64,000 nucleotides of DNA from Rotaria sordida (GCA_905250125.1 CAJNOL010001186.1:1-64000), one strand, 5' to 3'; positions 11,935-24,679 are shown, counted from the first letter of the stretch. Numbers and translations: made by a program. Notes: generated by a model from the letters alone, not told the origin.

Positions 11935-12688
11935 AGAATCGATTGGAAAGATGTGACGATCTGGAAGAAGATGCTATGCTTGTTGGCATAGAAGCAGATT
12001 GGAGGTGGTGATGGAGTAGAAAAATGAACACTTGGTTTTGAGACACAATCTCAGTTTGTTTCAGCAGAATGAATTTCCTCTAAATAAATTGGCCTTATTA
12101 GGAATGATTTGACTAAAAGGATTCGTTACTTTGCAGAGCATAGCAATCAAAATATAAATAGAAGAACTCAGTTCCAGAAAATTTTTTCGAAATAAACAGA
12201 TAAGACTGGATGAAAGTTACATCTTATCGATGGTCGGAACTTGTTCATAGACTTCAAGACCAAATAAATCTAGATTCCGCATTTTGAAGAATAAAAAAAT
12301 AAGTCATTGATGGATTTCATTTTTATGAATGACAATCACTGCATTTTCGAATGCCTTAAGCTGGGTAGATAAGCCAAAGTGAAGAGTATTTTGAAGACAC
12401 AGTCAAATTTACATTTAGTTATATGTAATCCTGTCCGTTTGTGAATCATGTATATCGTTTGACCAAGGAGTAAAAGCGCACATCTTGCATCATGAAAAAT
12501 AAATTTCGTCCAACGTGTGAGGTGCCATATAACTTTTTCTTTTATGTTTTCTTCCTTTGTTGCATTAGTCATTAACGCTGACATCGTTGAAAAAAGCAAC
12601 CTACGAAAAAAAAATGTCATAATAAGATCGTTTTGTTAACATGTGGTGAGTAATGAAGTTGAGAAAATATTGATGTGATTCGTAAACA

Positions 12689-13920
12689 TTGTCTTCTACA
12701 ATGATCAGATGTCGACTCGATAGCTTTCCCGTAGAAATTGTGCATAATCTCCTGAACTATTTTTCAAGTCATGAAATTTTTCGAATATTTTCTGGTGTGA
12801 GTCCTTACATTGATGGTGTTTTACTGGCCTATCCGTGCTATCGAGTGAACTTCAAATCAATTTATCGGATCAATTTTGATCTTGTCTGTCAATGCATATC
12901 CATCTAAACAAGTCATCGCATTGACACTTTCCTATGATAAAGATACGCCTGGTCAAATTGAGTCGTTTCTATCGCATTTTCGACTTGAAGAGTTCATTAA
13001 CTTTAATTGATATCGGTCCTGACTTGTGGGAACCCATTTTTTCAAAGTTAGCGCAGCTGAATAATCTATGCTCACTGCTTTACATCATTCCATCGGCAAA
13101 CGATTCTTGGTTCTCTAATTTATCAAGAGATATAGTTACTCAACTTGATAGACGTCTGTTTAACATTTACGCTCCAGTGTTACCTCATTTGAATCGACTA
13201 CAATTAGCTCACGAGGACTATTTGAATTCAACTGTATTTCCTGGTCTTCGTCGCTTGATACTCGATCGATATTCATCTGACACACTCAAATACATTTGTT
13301 CCACGGCACCGCAACTCAAATCACTCAACATCAAGGTAGAATGTTATAAGTCAAGCACAGAATTCCTTTATCCGTTCACTAACCTCAATCGTCTCGTTTT
13401 GCGTATTAATGACGAATATTTTCTTCTTGTAATCAATCAAAGCAATGACTTTTACTATTCCGCATCAGTTCCATAATCTTGTCTCCCTATTTGCGAACCC
13501 TCAACTGTCGAGCTTTCTATATTCTGTCCATTACCATGTTCAGTTTATATGAAAAGATCTTTTTGTAGGTCTCCATATTTCAATGATCGATATGAAACGA
13601 CTCTTGTCGAATCTGCCTCGTCTCAAACATGTCGTGGTACGTGTTAAAGGTGACACGGATCTAGCCAATGAACAACGATGGCAAACTTTGACGAAGAATT
13701 TCGACGTGTTTAATTTTGTTTTTGAAATGTTATTCGAAGTAGAATGACAAGCTCTCGATTCATTTTCGTACTCTATTTTGGTTTGAAGAGAAAGGATGGT
13801 TTGTAGCCAGTGGAGAAGAATATCTTTCTTTGGTATCGCACTTTGTCGACACAGAAGCGTATGACTATCTCGAGCCATCCATCTATTCGATCACACCCAA
13901 TGACACGGTCTTCTACGAAT
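12689..13920 (+). pseudogene. F-box-like/LRR pseudogene
   Basis: The translation follows the intact F-box/LRR gene at 1348-3612 but changes frame repeatedly. Frame 1 gives an F-box (LDSFPVEIVHNLLNYF) and stops at 12907. The next frame carries on as SKQVIALTLSYDKDTPGQIE, matching DGNRTPGQIE of the intact gene, and stops at 13010. A third frame covers LRRs to 13476. Later fragments include LLSNLPRLKHV, a stop at 13745-13747, and a WFVASGEEY segment equivalent to RWFVMCDY of the intact copy. At least four disabling changes are visible, so no full protein can be made. The C-terminal exon was not found. Confidence 0.8.
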
Positions 13921-14675
13921 GTATTACAATAAAAATAGCATCTATGAAGCACAATGTATACTAAATCTCTTTTGACATATTTTTTTCTACTTTTAGAATG
14001 ATAACAGTCGAATGCCTATATTTACTTTTTAATGGAAGAATCATGGAAGCTAATGTTGATCAAGTCCATTATTGCCGAGTTTATTTAATGACTCATTTTC
14101 GAATGAGAACTAGAATCGGAATTTTCTTTGCAATTAACTGTGTTATCTCGAATTAATGCTGCTAAACAAAACAACAAAGAATAGATAATGCGAAAAACAA
14201 AAACATCATCATAGATAAATAATGTTCATGATTTCATGATCATTTTTGTTTACTGTCACAATATATGTAATTCGAATATTATTAGAAAGCTTTCTCTGTT
14301 ACTAACATCTCCTAAGGTCAATATAAGTCTATTTATTTTTGGCTTCCCGTATCAAAACAAACAAAACTGAAAGCAGAAAACAAGAGACAACTGATTTTGT
14401 GCAATAAATACATGAAAACTGACATTAAAAGAAGGAGAAAAAAATGACGTAGAGTAGTAGTAGGTTACAATAATAATTATAATAATAGACAAAAGAAGAA
14501 AGCTGATTGTTGAATGAATGAATTTAAGTATGTGTTCATATAAAGAAAAATAAATGCAAAGCATACAATTGCCGAATCAATATACAAAAAGTTTGTTTTA
14601 TAAAAGAGAAGAATGACATCTTATAGATAGAATAGATAAAGACAACAAAAAGGAAATAAATATATGTGTATAACT
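13921..14675. other. Gene-free spacer downstream of FBXL20-like gene
   Basis: No gene seen. This AT-rich spacer holds the 3' untranslated region and polyadenylation signal of the minus-strand FBXL gene ending at 14676; several AATAAA-type hexamers are present, so the used one is unclear. Confidence 0.4.
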
Positions 14676-17600
14676 TTAAGTGATTGTACAACATGAAGGT
14701 ACGCAAGCTGAACATGATGTAGAACAACAAAATGAACATGTTGTTGTTTGATGAGGTGTTGGTGTTGGTGTTTGAGGAGCAAAATAAGCATGAATTTTTA
14801 AATGTGGATAACGCATCTAAAAACTCATTGGATTATATTTATTTATTTAGTTATTATCAAAATAGAATACTTGAATTCTTTTAACAGCATTTCTTGTTAT
14901 TTGTTGACAATCAAATATATCTAAACGTTGAAGATTTTGACAAGCAAGTAAATGATTTATAGATATATCTGTTATTGATGGACAATTGTCTAATTCAAGT
15001 ACTCGAAGATTTTCTTGAGCATTAACACTCGAACCAATATAACGAACACCGTCATCTGTAATTTGTTCACATCGAGAAAGAGTCTATAGAAATAATATTT
15101 TATATTCTTTTATTAATAAAGACTTTAACATACGAAATTTTCAATATTTGGACAATTATCAACCAAATGTCTTATTGTTTCATCAGTAATCTGTAGAAAA
15201 GAAGATGAACCATTTCAATAAATAATTATATTTTGGAGTAAAGATTCCGAAAAAAAAATGATTATGACTAATAGGCGTAGTGCATTCAGTGAAATGAAAT
15301 AGTGCCTAATGTACTTCGCCTACTAGTTTTTCTTTCTTTTTTTTATCAAATTTTTGTTGCAAATAATGTGACAATATGAAATTATTGAAGCACGCATTAA
15401 CAACTTTTAGTGTTATCAAAAGATACTTCGAATTAAAATTTGACCCGTTAGGAAATAGAGAAAGAAATTTTATGAATAAGAAACACTTAAGAAGAAAACC
15501 AGTTAAAATTTGCTGGAAATTATTTTATTTAAAATTTAGTGTTTTCAATGTAATCTTTTTCACGGTCGAAATTTTCATTTTTTCTCTAACACTAAAAATA
15601 TTCAAGGTTTGATTCAAAGGTGTAAATATCGTCACACCATCTGCAACAAAAAAATTAAGTTTGCTTTTTAAATATTCAGATTCTATATTTGCTTACAGCT
15701 GTACAATCTTCCAGATCAATTCGTCGTAACAAATGACAACCCTAGAAATAATAATATCTCAATGAAAACAAATTATAATAAATATAAAACTTACTTGAGC
15801 CATTGCTAAAAATCCTGCATCACTAAATTGTGAACATAAAGTTGCATCAAGTTTTCTAAAAATCAAACATAACAAAATTTTCTTTGTAATTTTCAAATTT
15901 TACTTTAATTGATGACAATATTTTCCAAGTGCTATTAATGTATGATCTGTTAAACTCGTACAATTAGCAATAATTAATGTTTCAAGTAATGGACAATATT
16001 GAGTTAATATAATAAGACCATCATCTGTTAACGACTAAAATAAAATAAAAAGAAAAAATTCTTAAAGAATAAAATGCTTTTGTTTTTCTTACAGAACATC
16101 GATTTAAATCAAGAAATAATAACTTGGAACAATTTTTTCCAAGATGCATAGCTGCATTATTTGTCATCTAAACAATTTATATTAAAAAACTTCTTTCTAT
16201 TAGTTTTATCTTACATAAGTACATCCTTCAGCTTTAAAAGTTGTTAATTTTGAACATGATTCAGTTACAACTCGAATACCATTCTCTGTTATATGCATGC
16301 ACCATGATATATCCCAAGATTCCAAATAAGAACAACTTGTACTAAAGAAAACGTTTTTTTTTTCTTAAAAAATTTTTCTTTAATAAAAATTCTACCAAAT
16401 CATTTTAATTCCTTGATCATCAATATGATGACATGATGAAATGTTAATATGTTTTAAATAAGGACAATGTCTACTCAAATAAAATAGAGTACTAAAACAC
16501 AAGAAAAAAAATTAATTTCTTTTATTTTATGAAAAAATTCAAATCTTTTTTTATTTACGTATTCGATATTTTGTCACAATGTTTAACAATTAATCGTTCC
16601 AAATTTTGACAATGATTTGTAACAATACTAATCATTAGAAATAGAACATTTACAAAAATAAATAAATAAATAAACAATTGTTTTTACCCCATATTATGAT
16701 CAGTAATAAATTTACAATTTTCAATATTTAATCTTTTTAAAAATTTTCCACATCGTATACTTAAATTTTCAAGGACATTCCCCTTTAAAAAGAAAGAAAT
16801 TGAATTAAATAATCAATCAAAATCTTTATTATACATTAATATCACGTTGAAAATTTTTTAAATTAATACTTTGCCAATTTGAACCATCTAATGCAAGTGT
16901 ATTCCAATACTATAACAACAAAAAAAAAGAATAGATACATAATTTAAGAAAACAATCAGTTAAGTCATTGGTTTTACTTTTGATACTTGTGCACATCGAC
17001 AAAGTGATTGATAATCCAAAAACGAAAAGATTCTAGAAAAAATATAAATATATTCACATTTGAGAACAATCAATATAATTTACTATATATTTCGTTTTCA
17101 TTCAAAGATCTGTAGAAGTTCTCAAAAAAGAAACTTTTCGAGTTTTGAGAACGATCGAAAATATCTATCAAAACTGGTATTGGGAAAGAATGTCTGTTGT
17201 GAACGAAGTCAAGAGAAATCTAATATCATCATAGGGCTAGTATTAAGTTTTCATTGAATTTCACTTGGAGAAAATATGTATCGAGACTAGAACTACAATA
17301 TAGAGTCAATCGAATCCGAATTGTTTTCTACTCGGATTCTCACTTTCAATAAAACTTGTCGAATTTAGATTGATAATGGACCTCAGAAGTTCTATTTCAG
17401 TATTTATAATGATAATTAGATTCAGATACTAAAATAAAGAAGAATTTTGTTTCGTTTTTATATATTTTTTTTTTTCGAAATAATAAAAGTCCATTAAACT
17501 TATGGTATGTATCGAATTTTGCCCTACATCCAGATTCGACGGTTCTACGCAACTATAAATTTTATAGTAAAATTTAGATAATAATAATAATAACAATAAT

Positions 17601-18626
17601 TCTCATAATTATTCAACAGCATAATCGCAAACTTTTTCCACAAATATTAACCTAAAGCCAAATGATTTCACTGCAAAATATCGATAGGAAAATATAGATG
17701 ACATCGTTCAGTGAGGCACTGAAACAATTACAAAAAACGAAATTAATTACGTTGAGTTTGAATCATTTGTTTTTATCATTCTTTCAATTTTGCGCTCTAT
17801 TTATGACGCGTCAAATTATTCTTTATTCTGTCATCAACAACAAACTTCCTTCTATGCTTATTATAGTGCATTAGATAATTAAAATAGCTAATGTTGTATA
17901 AAAAAAAACAAATTAAAAAATCTTTACACCACGCTAATATGTTTGTGTGCATACTTATACATGTTCCGTTCTGGAATTAAAACCTTATAAAAGTATTTTT
18001 GTCAAAATCAAACCAATGAAAAACATATTCATGAACTATGACTAGTAGAAAGTTTTAAGAGAATCCATATTAGTAAAAGAAAAATACATCGAAATCGAGA
18101 TCAACAAAGAATATGTATTAGACTCGAAACTAATAGTAGATTTGTACCATGATCAATTCAATGTAAAATAGACAACGTAGACAAAAAGAAATATAATATT
18201 GAGAGAGTTCATAGAGATATTCATAAATTCTGTATAGTTGTTTCAAATAATTTATTTTGTTTACCTTAAAATGAGTTCTTTCGGTAATATTGTATCAAGT
18301 AAACATGTATTTTCATTAATCAATTCTTCTTCTTGTTTATTCATTATTGTTGAATTATGAATTAGACGTAATAAAAATCGTCGATGATGTTTTGTTGCAG
18401 ATATATTAAGTAAAGGATGTCGTAGTGAATCACCATTAGTATGTGTTAAAACACCTAATGTTGACGTACTACTACAACCATAATTTACTTGATTATTTAT
18501 ACGTTCAGTTATTGTTGACGATGATGTATCACTTGATGAATCTGTTGTAGTTCTATTATTTGAATTATTATTATTTGATGAATATTGACCAACATTACGT
18601 TTAAAAAATGTACGTATGGCAGCCAT
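14676..18626 (-). CDS. FBXL20: F-box/LRR protein, FBXL2/FBXL20 orthologue with C-terminal CaaX box
   Basis: Fourteen exons join in frame to 533 residues: 18626-18265, 17032-16978, 16909-16835, 16782-16688, 16627-16559, 16491-16396, 16341-16215, 16167-16093, 16034-15904, 15855-15795, 15741-15697, 15190-15134, 15083-14871, 14816-14676. Residues 1-113 are a Ser/Asn/Thr-rich lead unlike vertebrate FBXL20. The F-box starts at LPKELILRIFSFLD (about 114) and is followed by roughly a dozen cysteine-containing LRRs (for example LRVLELDNCPSITD, LDIFDCQQITR). The end, IHAYFAPQTPTP then a Cys-rich tail closing in CTIT, matches the FBXL2/20 tail, so a prenylated, possibly palmitoylated membrane anchor is likely. 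It should act as the substrate receptor of an SCF ubiquitin ligase. A TTTTAG acceptor-like site lies 35 nt before the ATG. Intron 1 is 1.2 kb and intron 11 is 506 bp; the others are about 40-80 bp. Confidence 0.93.
15267..15327. repeat. Short inverted repeat (hairpin) in FBXL20 intron 11
   Basis: ACTAATAGGCGTAGTGCATT pairs imperfectly with the reverse complement of AATGTACTTCGCCTACTAGT. The whole is about 61 bp with a loop of about 15 bp. It lies in an intron several times longer than its neighbours, as expected for a small insertion such as a MITE. Confidence 0.6.
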
Positions 18627-20168
18627 TAATAATATTGAAAAAGAATGATAGTTGAAAATGACTAAAACAAATTGAAATAGTTTATAAAAATTCTTTGTTT
18701 TTCATTTACCTCCTCATGAACGATTTCTAGAAAACTTTCAACTATATTAAATTCTTGTTATGCTTTAGCATATTGACCTTTTTTTTTCTAAGACTATAAT
18801 TACATTATTTGATTATTAATAAGTTATGCTCATGCGCTTCACGCGCGAGCAAATGATTGAATTTTATTCTAAAATGATACAATATTAGTTTTTTGATAGA
18901 AGTTCATGTTATCATTAAAATAAAAAACATACACATCAGATTTATTCCATAATATTAAAAATCACATGCTATTTATTTTTTTTTTCTCAATCCTCTCAGT
19001 CAAGTATTTGTTCTTTTCTTTCTTTCTCAATCACAATGTTTACTATTGAGTAAAAAATTATAACTTATTCTTAAAAAATAATTCATTTTGAATTTTTTTC
19101 AAAGAAAAATCTATGTTAAACAAGAAAAATTCGTAATAAATAAATACAGATGCCGCTAATTATTGGGTAAAGTATGGATTGGATTAGTTCACTGCATGAA
19201 CTGTTTATCAATAACAGAATAATAATTCATATATCAGTACTCATATTAATGTGTGAATATTTAATCAGAAAAATGTATTATGAAAAAAGTTTATCGTAAA
19301 TATGATTCAAAAATTAGTTTTCGTACAGAAAAGAGTTTTTTAGGGGCTACGCAAGGGTCCCAACATTGTAAGTGAGAAGGGGTTATAAGAAAATATCCCA
19401 TGGGAGTAATAAAAATTCAAAAAGTTTTGCTAGTTTTATTAGACAATAACAAATAATCTTTGATCATTGAGGAAAGAATTGTACTACCGCCGCTGACATC
19501 CACACTGACTTGCACGGCTTTCAAATTGATTATTCTATTTGAATAAGTTTTTCATCAAGCAAAACCATCTAATCGAGTTTTAATTAAACATAAGAATTAA
19601 TAACACAACACTGCATTAATCTTTTTCGTACGATATCCTGGTTGTCTTTTCAAAATCTGCTACCATTGATAAATTCAAGTTTATATAATGGGCAAAATGC
19701 ATATTTATATGTATTTCATGAATGATGCAGGTCAGACTGGTTAGGGAAAGCGATAAATTTTTTGAGTGAATCGATTTCATTTCTCTTGCGCTCTCCTCCA
19801 TTGGTCAATTTGACAGCAAAAACTTGGGAATGTGGATCTTCGTATGAGTGCAGATGAAGAACAAACCCTCATTCATACATCCATTTCCACAACCATACAT
19901 CCATAAAACATCTTTGGGTATATGTATTGCATTGACATAAATAATAATTATTTCATTCGTCTGTATATATACGTTACAGGTGAAAAAAAGAACAAGCATG
20001 CATATTATTTGATCTCTGCTGCTAGATTTTTTTTTCTTTTTTCTCAAGCAACAAAAAGAAGAAAGAGTGTTGCTATTCTGCCTGTTGGAAAAATATCCTT
20101 CATCTAACACAAACAGTGCAATAATGCTTCTATCTATTCTTATTCAGATGAGATGTTTTATTCTCTAA
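18627..20168. other. Gene-free tract upstream of the FBXL gene
   Basis: This should contain the FBXL promoter; no core element was identified. One telomere-like fold-back lies at 19826-19906. Nothing else is recognisable. Confidence 0.45.
19826..19906. repeat. Telomere-like fold-back repeat, copy 8 (degenerate)
   Basis: GGGAATGTGGATCTTCGTATGAGTG-type units are followed by CTCATTCATACATCCATTTCC and CATACATCC. The arrangement is G-rich then C-rich, with weaker matches than the other copies. Confidence 0.45.
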
Positions 20169-20640
20169 ATGTCAATATCAACCTTTGAGAAAAGTCTTTC
20201 CGATGAGATCATTCCTAAACTTTGTCGTTGTTTATCCTGGTTTGATCTCATCATTGTATTTTACAATTTAAATACATGTTTTAATCGAACTATCAGTGGA
20301 TGTCTTGAAAACGTTTCAATTAGCTATGATTGTCATCTAAAGGAGTTTCAATATGGCTGTTCATTGCTTCTTCACTATCAATCGTTTTTATTCTTTCTCA
20401 TACGAACTTTGACAATCAGCAATCGAAATTTACCATTAGCAGCTCAGTATGTTCTTTCTCATATTCCGATGTAGTACATGATTTATCTAGAAAAGATAAC
20501 ATTGATTGAATTCAGTAGAAACGTAATACTCTCCTATTTTCATCTGATGGTTTTCTCATTTTTTATCGACTATATTCTTATATTGAAGAATATATAGTAC
20601 CTTTCTTCATTCTTTGGTTCCAAGATAAAACTTTACAACT
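20169..20640 (+). pseudogene. Second F-box-like relic (different subfamily)
   Basis: From the ATG at 20169 the frame reads MSISTFEKSLSDEIIPKL, then FDLIIVFYNLNTCFNRTIS, typical of another bdelloid F-box-like subfamily. It continues as FIRTLTISNRNLP-like sequence to a TAG at 20472. The same frame resumes at once (MIYLEKITLIEFSRNVIL) and meets another TAG near 20600. The reading is therefore a truncated or decaying gene, with about 101 residues before the first stop. Further homologous sequence may extend to about 20960. Confidence 0.6.
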
Positions 20641-22336
20641 ATCTGTAGATAATCTCATCACAGAGAACCACTTTTATGTTCGAGAAGAGATTCTCATCAC
20701 TCAAAAGTAAACATATATTGCTCAGAAAATCATATCGAAGAAAACAAACTATAGGTTTGAAAGAAATCCTTCCACGACCGATACTTCTGGAGGACTCTTA
20801 GCTGTTGTTGTCGAAAAAATATATTTCCGTAAACAATATATTGGCTCATGTGCTATTGAACAAGTTTTCACACACTGATCGTAATACTTACCTTTCTTTT
20901 GCATTGAAGCGTCTTTTAAAGGCAAAAAATGGGATTTAGCAATAACAAGTAAGTTCATATTGAATGTTGTTTTTGAATATTATGATATAATCAAATATTG
21001 AGAGTACTCAGAATTTTACAAACAACAAGAGTTGTATTTTTAATTTTCATTCATTTACTATAAAATTAACCTTCTTGTATCTCACATCAATCCTGCAAAA
21101 CGTTGGGAAATCAAAATTATGTCTAAGAAGTTGATCACTTTCATAGCATTTTTGCCACATGTTTTTGTTGATAAAAATAAATCATTTTATGATACAAAGG
21201 TTAGACACAGAATGACTTTAATCAATTCAGCAAAAATAGCTTTTTTATTATCAGATATTCAGCTATTTCGATCTCCGTATTTATAGTAGCTTGAAAAATT
21301 TTGTTTAAAATAGTCTGAAATGCATCATATTATATTTTGTTGGCTGATGCTCTACGATACCAAGATATATTATATTACATGATTATGTATTAAACGAAGA
21401 TAGATGAACAGTAGAAAACATTCAATTCACTTTAAATCTTATTTGTGCACCAATGAATCTTATTTTGACCTTTTCGTAACTTCTCGGTCCTTTCAATAAC
21501 TATAAGTGTTTATTGAGCCATACCAGCATAGGATACACCTGAAAGCAATTAAATACATTTTTTCAACATTATTCATTCTATGAATATTATTTCGTTTGTC
21601 AGTAATATAAATTTCTTCATTGTTATCGACGGCATCAATTAAACTAGAAAATTATTAGAAAAGAGTTCAGAACTTTTCAACAAGTATTTACAATCATATG
21701 ATTTTTGAGTAATGCATTGATGTCAGTAGTTTCTAATGCAACATTTGTAAAATTTTCATCATTTGATTTAGTTTGATTTTCATTGGTTTCTACACCCACC
21801 AATCAAATATATTCTCCAATGTTATTAGAATTTCACGAATATAACATTCAAACGGATTATAAATTCACTTAATCTATTTTTAAAAAAACGAAAATCGGTT
21901 CAGTTTTCTCAGAACTTGAATTTCTCAGATCTGCCAATCACTCTCGTGTCGAATCTACACAACATCTTTCATAGAACTGGTACCAGAATGAGAATAAATT
22001 TCTAGGAGGAATTGAGCTCTCTCTTTGACGCTGAAAAGCAAGTATTTTCTTCACCTATAATATGAGATCGTTTTATTTCTTGAGTATGCTCAAAGTTTTC
22101 TGCAGTAGGCTGATTCCCGTCCAGCTCTCGCACCTTCATAGCATAAGTTTGTTCTAAAACAATTTTTTTTGTAATTCCTAGAATTCTTTTTACGAATATC
22201 TTTTTATTAATACTATCAGCATCGAAGATCATATAAGATGAAACCAATGCTATTGATCTTGTCGTTACGAAATAGAAGATGACAATAGAAATAACACAAC
22301 ATGTTTATTTGTAAATAATTATATATGTCTCTATAG
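20641..22336. other. Gene-free tract, possible faint coding debris
   Basis: No supported gene. On the minus strand about 21800-21690 reads as an open hydrophilic stretch (ETNENQTKSNDENFTNVAL) with a donor-like GTAAAT after it, but the downstream exon would hit a stop at once. An open frame at 22247-22002 on the minus strand has no recognisable family. Confidence 0.35.
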
Positions 22337-22724
22337 TCCATTAGAATCTGAACTCGATAACATATTAAAAGATGATGATGTTGTAAAAATTGATTTAAGT
22401 TGTGTTATTAATGGATCTATGTTGCTGTTGTTAGTAAAATATGAGATAAAAAGAAGTAAAACAACAGCGAGCTGATTCTATTCTTCCTGGATATTATACT
22501 GTTGGAGGTATTTAAAATATAATGTTCTTTTTTTTAATAAAAATACTGGAAATTCTAAAGATTATTAGGTATGATTTCATATCGAATGTTACGAGTTATT
22601 ATTGATGGTGAAAAAAGGAAAATTGTGCATATGCAACTATTATTGGCTTAATACTTTTATTAATACCATATGCACGAATGAAAATAACTGGTTTACTAAT
22701 TTATTTAGATTTAGATGAATCATA
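22337..22724 (+). pseudogene. PA2G4: Decayed PA2G4 (EBP1-type) fragment
   Basis: Three short pieces in order resemble proliferation-associated protein 2G4, a methionine-aminopeptidase-fold RNA-binding protein. SPLESELDNILKDDDVVKID (from 22337, after a CTATAG acceptor) matches the central [22 protein letters not shown] region of the family. GMISYRMLRVIIDGEKRKI (after a TTATTAG acceptor near 22568) matches EGMLSHQLKQHVIDGEK. LLIPYARMKITG (about 22658) matches the C-terminal LLMPNGPMRITSG. Stops and frame changes separate them and large parts of the gene are missing. An intron-like gap (gtattt ... attag) is kept, so this is a decayed genomic copy and not a processed one. It lies in the same orientation just before Gemin6. 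Confidence 0.6.
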
Positions 22725-22917
22725 ACAGAAAAAAAAATTAATGTAGATCAATGTGCGAATTCAGCATATGCCAAAAATATTTATACTGATGAGGAATATA
22801 TCTGTAGTGTTTCGATAATGAAAAAAAAATGCTGATTGATATTTAAAAAAATAAATAAAAGAAAAGAAAATAATAGCTATTTTTATTTTGTTTTTATTTT
22901 TAGAAATAATATTCCTT
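22725..22917. promoter_or_regulatory. 5' region of Gemin6 with acceptor-like site
   Basis: A pyrimidine-rich run ends in TTTTTAG at 22897-22903, 14 nt before the Gemin6 ATG at 22918. This is the layout expected for a spliced-leader trans-splice acceptor or the end of a 5' UTR intron. No other promoter element was recognised. Confidence 0.4.
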
Positions 22918-24655
22918 ATGGATAATTTATTAAATGAAGCATTCCATTTTGATGTTGATACTTATGCAACATTGATTGATAATCAAGTTCAAATTGAATG
23001 TATTGGTCAACGAAATTATTCAGGAAGAGTTTATACAGTCGATCCATTAACACAAAGGTTTGAAAGACAATTATTTTTATATTGATTTTTAGTCTAGTTG
23101 AACGAAGTTGATGAAAATCTGAAGTTTAACGAAAATTTTCAGAAGTTAACAGAACAAAACTTTTATATTTTATCCATGGCAGGGATCAAGAGCATGATGT
23201 TATCCCAGGATTTCTGATCATTATGTAAAGAAGCATCAGTTCATTCTTTCAAAAGTACAATACTGGACAAATATTTTAGGGCAATCTTTTGATTGAGTTG
23301 TATTGTTCTTCATAACTGTTTCAAAAGAACTAAATCCACGTAAATGAAAACGAGCAGAAGATGAGCTACTATCTGATAACGATGTTCATGTAAGCTCTTT
23401 ATCATTTTTCTATAATAAGTAGCTTTTTCTTTCGAAACAGTGTCAGACACTGCAAAAGATAGTAGATGATTTAAAGTTTCACGAAAAATTTTTGAGAAAT
23501 TACTTTCTGAAAAATTTGCAGTGTTTGACATTATTTGAAATGTTGATACAAATCGTCCGTCTAAAGATAGTTTTATAATGGAATTATATTTATCAAAACA
23601 AAAATGTTCAAAAAATTTTATCCGATATTCTCATTGATCATAGAATAATCTTGGAGGCAACAGTTCACAATAACTTTTTAAACAAACAATATTCTTGAGA
23701 TTTTATCCATATGATGATTTAGTCTGACACATACATTCTTCATTTTGTTTGATAGATAGTACCATAATTGATCTATGAAAACCTTCTATACAATTAATAG
23801 ACCTAATTGACTATCATTTTCATTTTCATTTTTTTTATGATAAGTAAACTAAAAGAAATATTCAACTGCAAGGAACTAATTTCTATCTTCCTTCGATTTT
23901 TATTCAGACTTTTCTCTTTGAAGGAACAATTTGAATCTTCGATGAAGCGAACAAATACGTTCGATAGGAGAATTACATAGTCCTACAAGCAATGAATAAA
24001 ACACTGCATTTTTCTCTCAGAGATCTTCAAAGTAAAATCTACTGAATATTTGACTGAACTAATCTAAGGAAAAGCTAACATTGTATATACAAACTAAAGA
24101 ATAGTACTTTGACATTGTTCTAATTCAGACATTGAATCGTACAAAACATCGAGACTGATGGAAATCAATTTATTAAACATTTTCTTGCTATACATTTCCA
24201 TTTTCTTTTCGACATTTCCAACTAAGATCAACTCTTGATGATTTTTACGGAAATTTAGCAATATATTATATTTCTTCTTTTTTCTTTTAAGTATCGTTCT
24301 AATCGATGATACATCAAATCGTGTTCATATTGTTCTACGACCTGATATTATTCAATTGAAAATTCTTGATCGAAATATTTCTCATCAACTGAATAAAGAT
24401 CCATTTTTACCATCAAATTCAACAATAGATAATCAAGATGAATCTATATGTGATCGTTTAGGAAAAATTCGTAAATTTCTTTCATCAAAACGAATACCAT
24501 TTCAAGAAAAACTCGAAGAAAATAATTCTATAACACTTTTAATACAAAATGGTATTGTTCAAATTAATTCTCCATATAAACATGAAAACATTTCAGGAAC
24601 AAATGAAATTGTTCTATCACGTATTAAATTATTATTTAAACAGATTATTAATTAA
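22918..24655 (+). CDS. GEMIN6: Gemin6-like SMN-complex protein (Sm fold)
   Basis: Two exons, 22918-23057 and 24292-24655, join as CAAAG|GT ... AAG|TATC to give 167 residues, the length I recall for human Gemin6. The first half (YATLIDNQVQIECIG, then GRVYTVDPLT and IVLID) reads as the Sm-like beta-barrel, with the GRVYTVDP strand matching Gemin6 GWVLTTDP. The second half ends in an INSPYKHE ... NEIVLSRIKLLF segment like the conserved Gemin6 C-terminus. The protein should pair with Gemin7 in the SMN complex, which loads Sm rings on snRNAs, including the U2 encoded here at 9.4 kb. The 1,234-bp intron is unusually long and looks like it took an insertion. SUPV3L1 begins 24 bp after its stop. Confidence 0.75.
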
Positions 24656-24679
24656 TTCTTCTATTCTAGATTATTAAAT
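24656..24679 (+). promoter_or_regulatory. Intercistronic spacer with spliced-leader-type acceptor
   Basis: Only 24 bp separate the Gemin6 stop from the SUPV3L1 ATG. The spacer reads as a pyrimidine-rich run ending in TTCTAG (24664-24669), 10 nt before the ATG. That is too short for a promoter but suits trans-splicing of a polycistronic transcript. Confidence 0.55.

Larger units (their letters stand above)
11127..12688. other. Gene-free tract with two telomere-like fold-backs
   Basis: No supported gene. The fold-back repeats at 11512-11575 and 11866-11934 account for the ORFs here that contain runs of TH or HIHTP-type residues. Confidence 0.5.
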
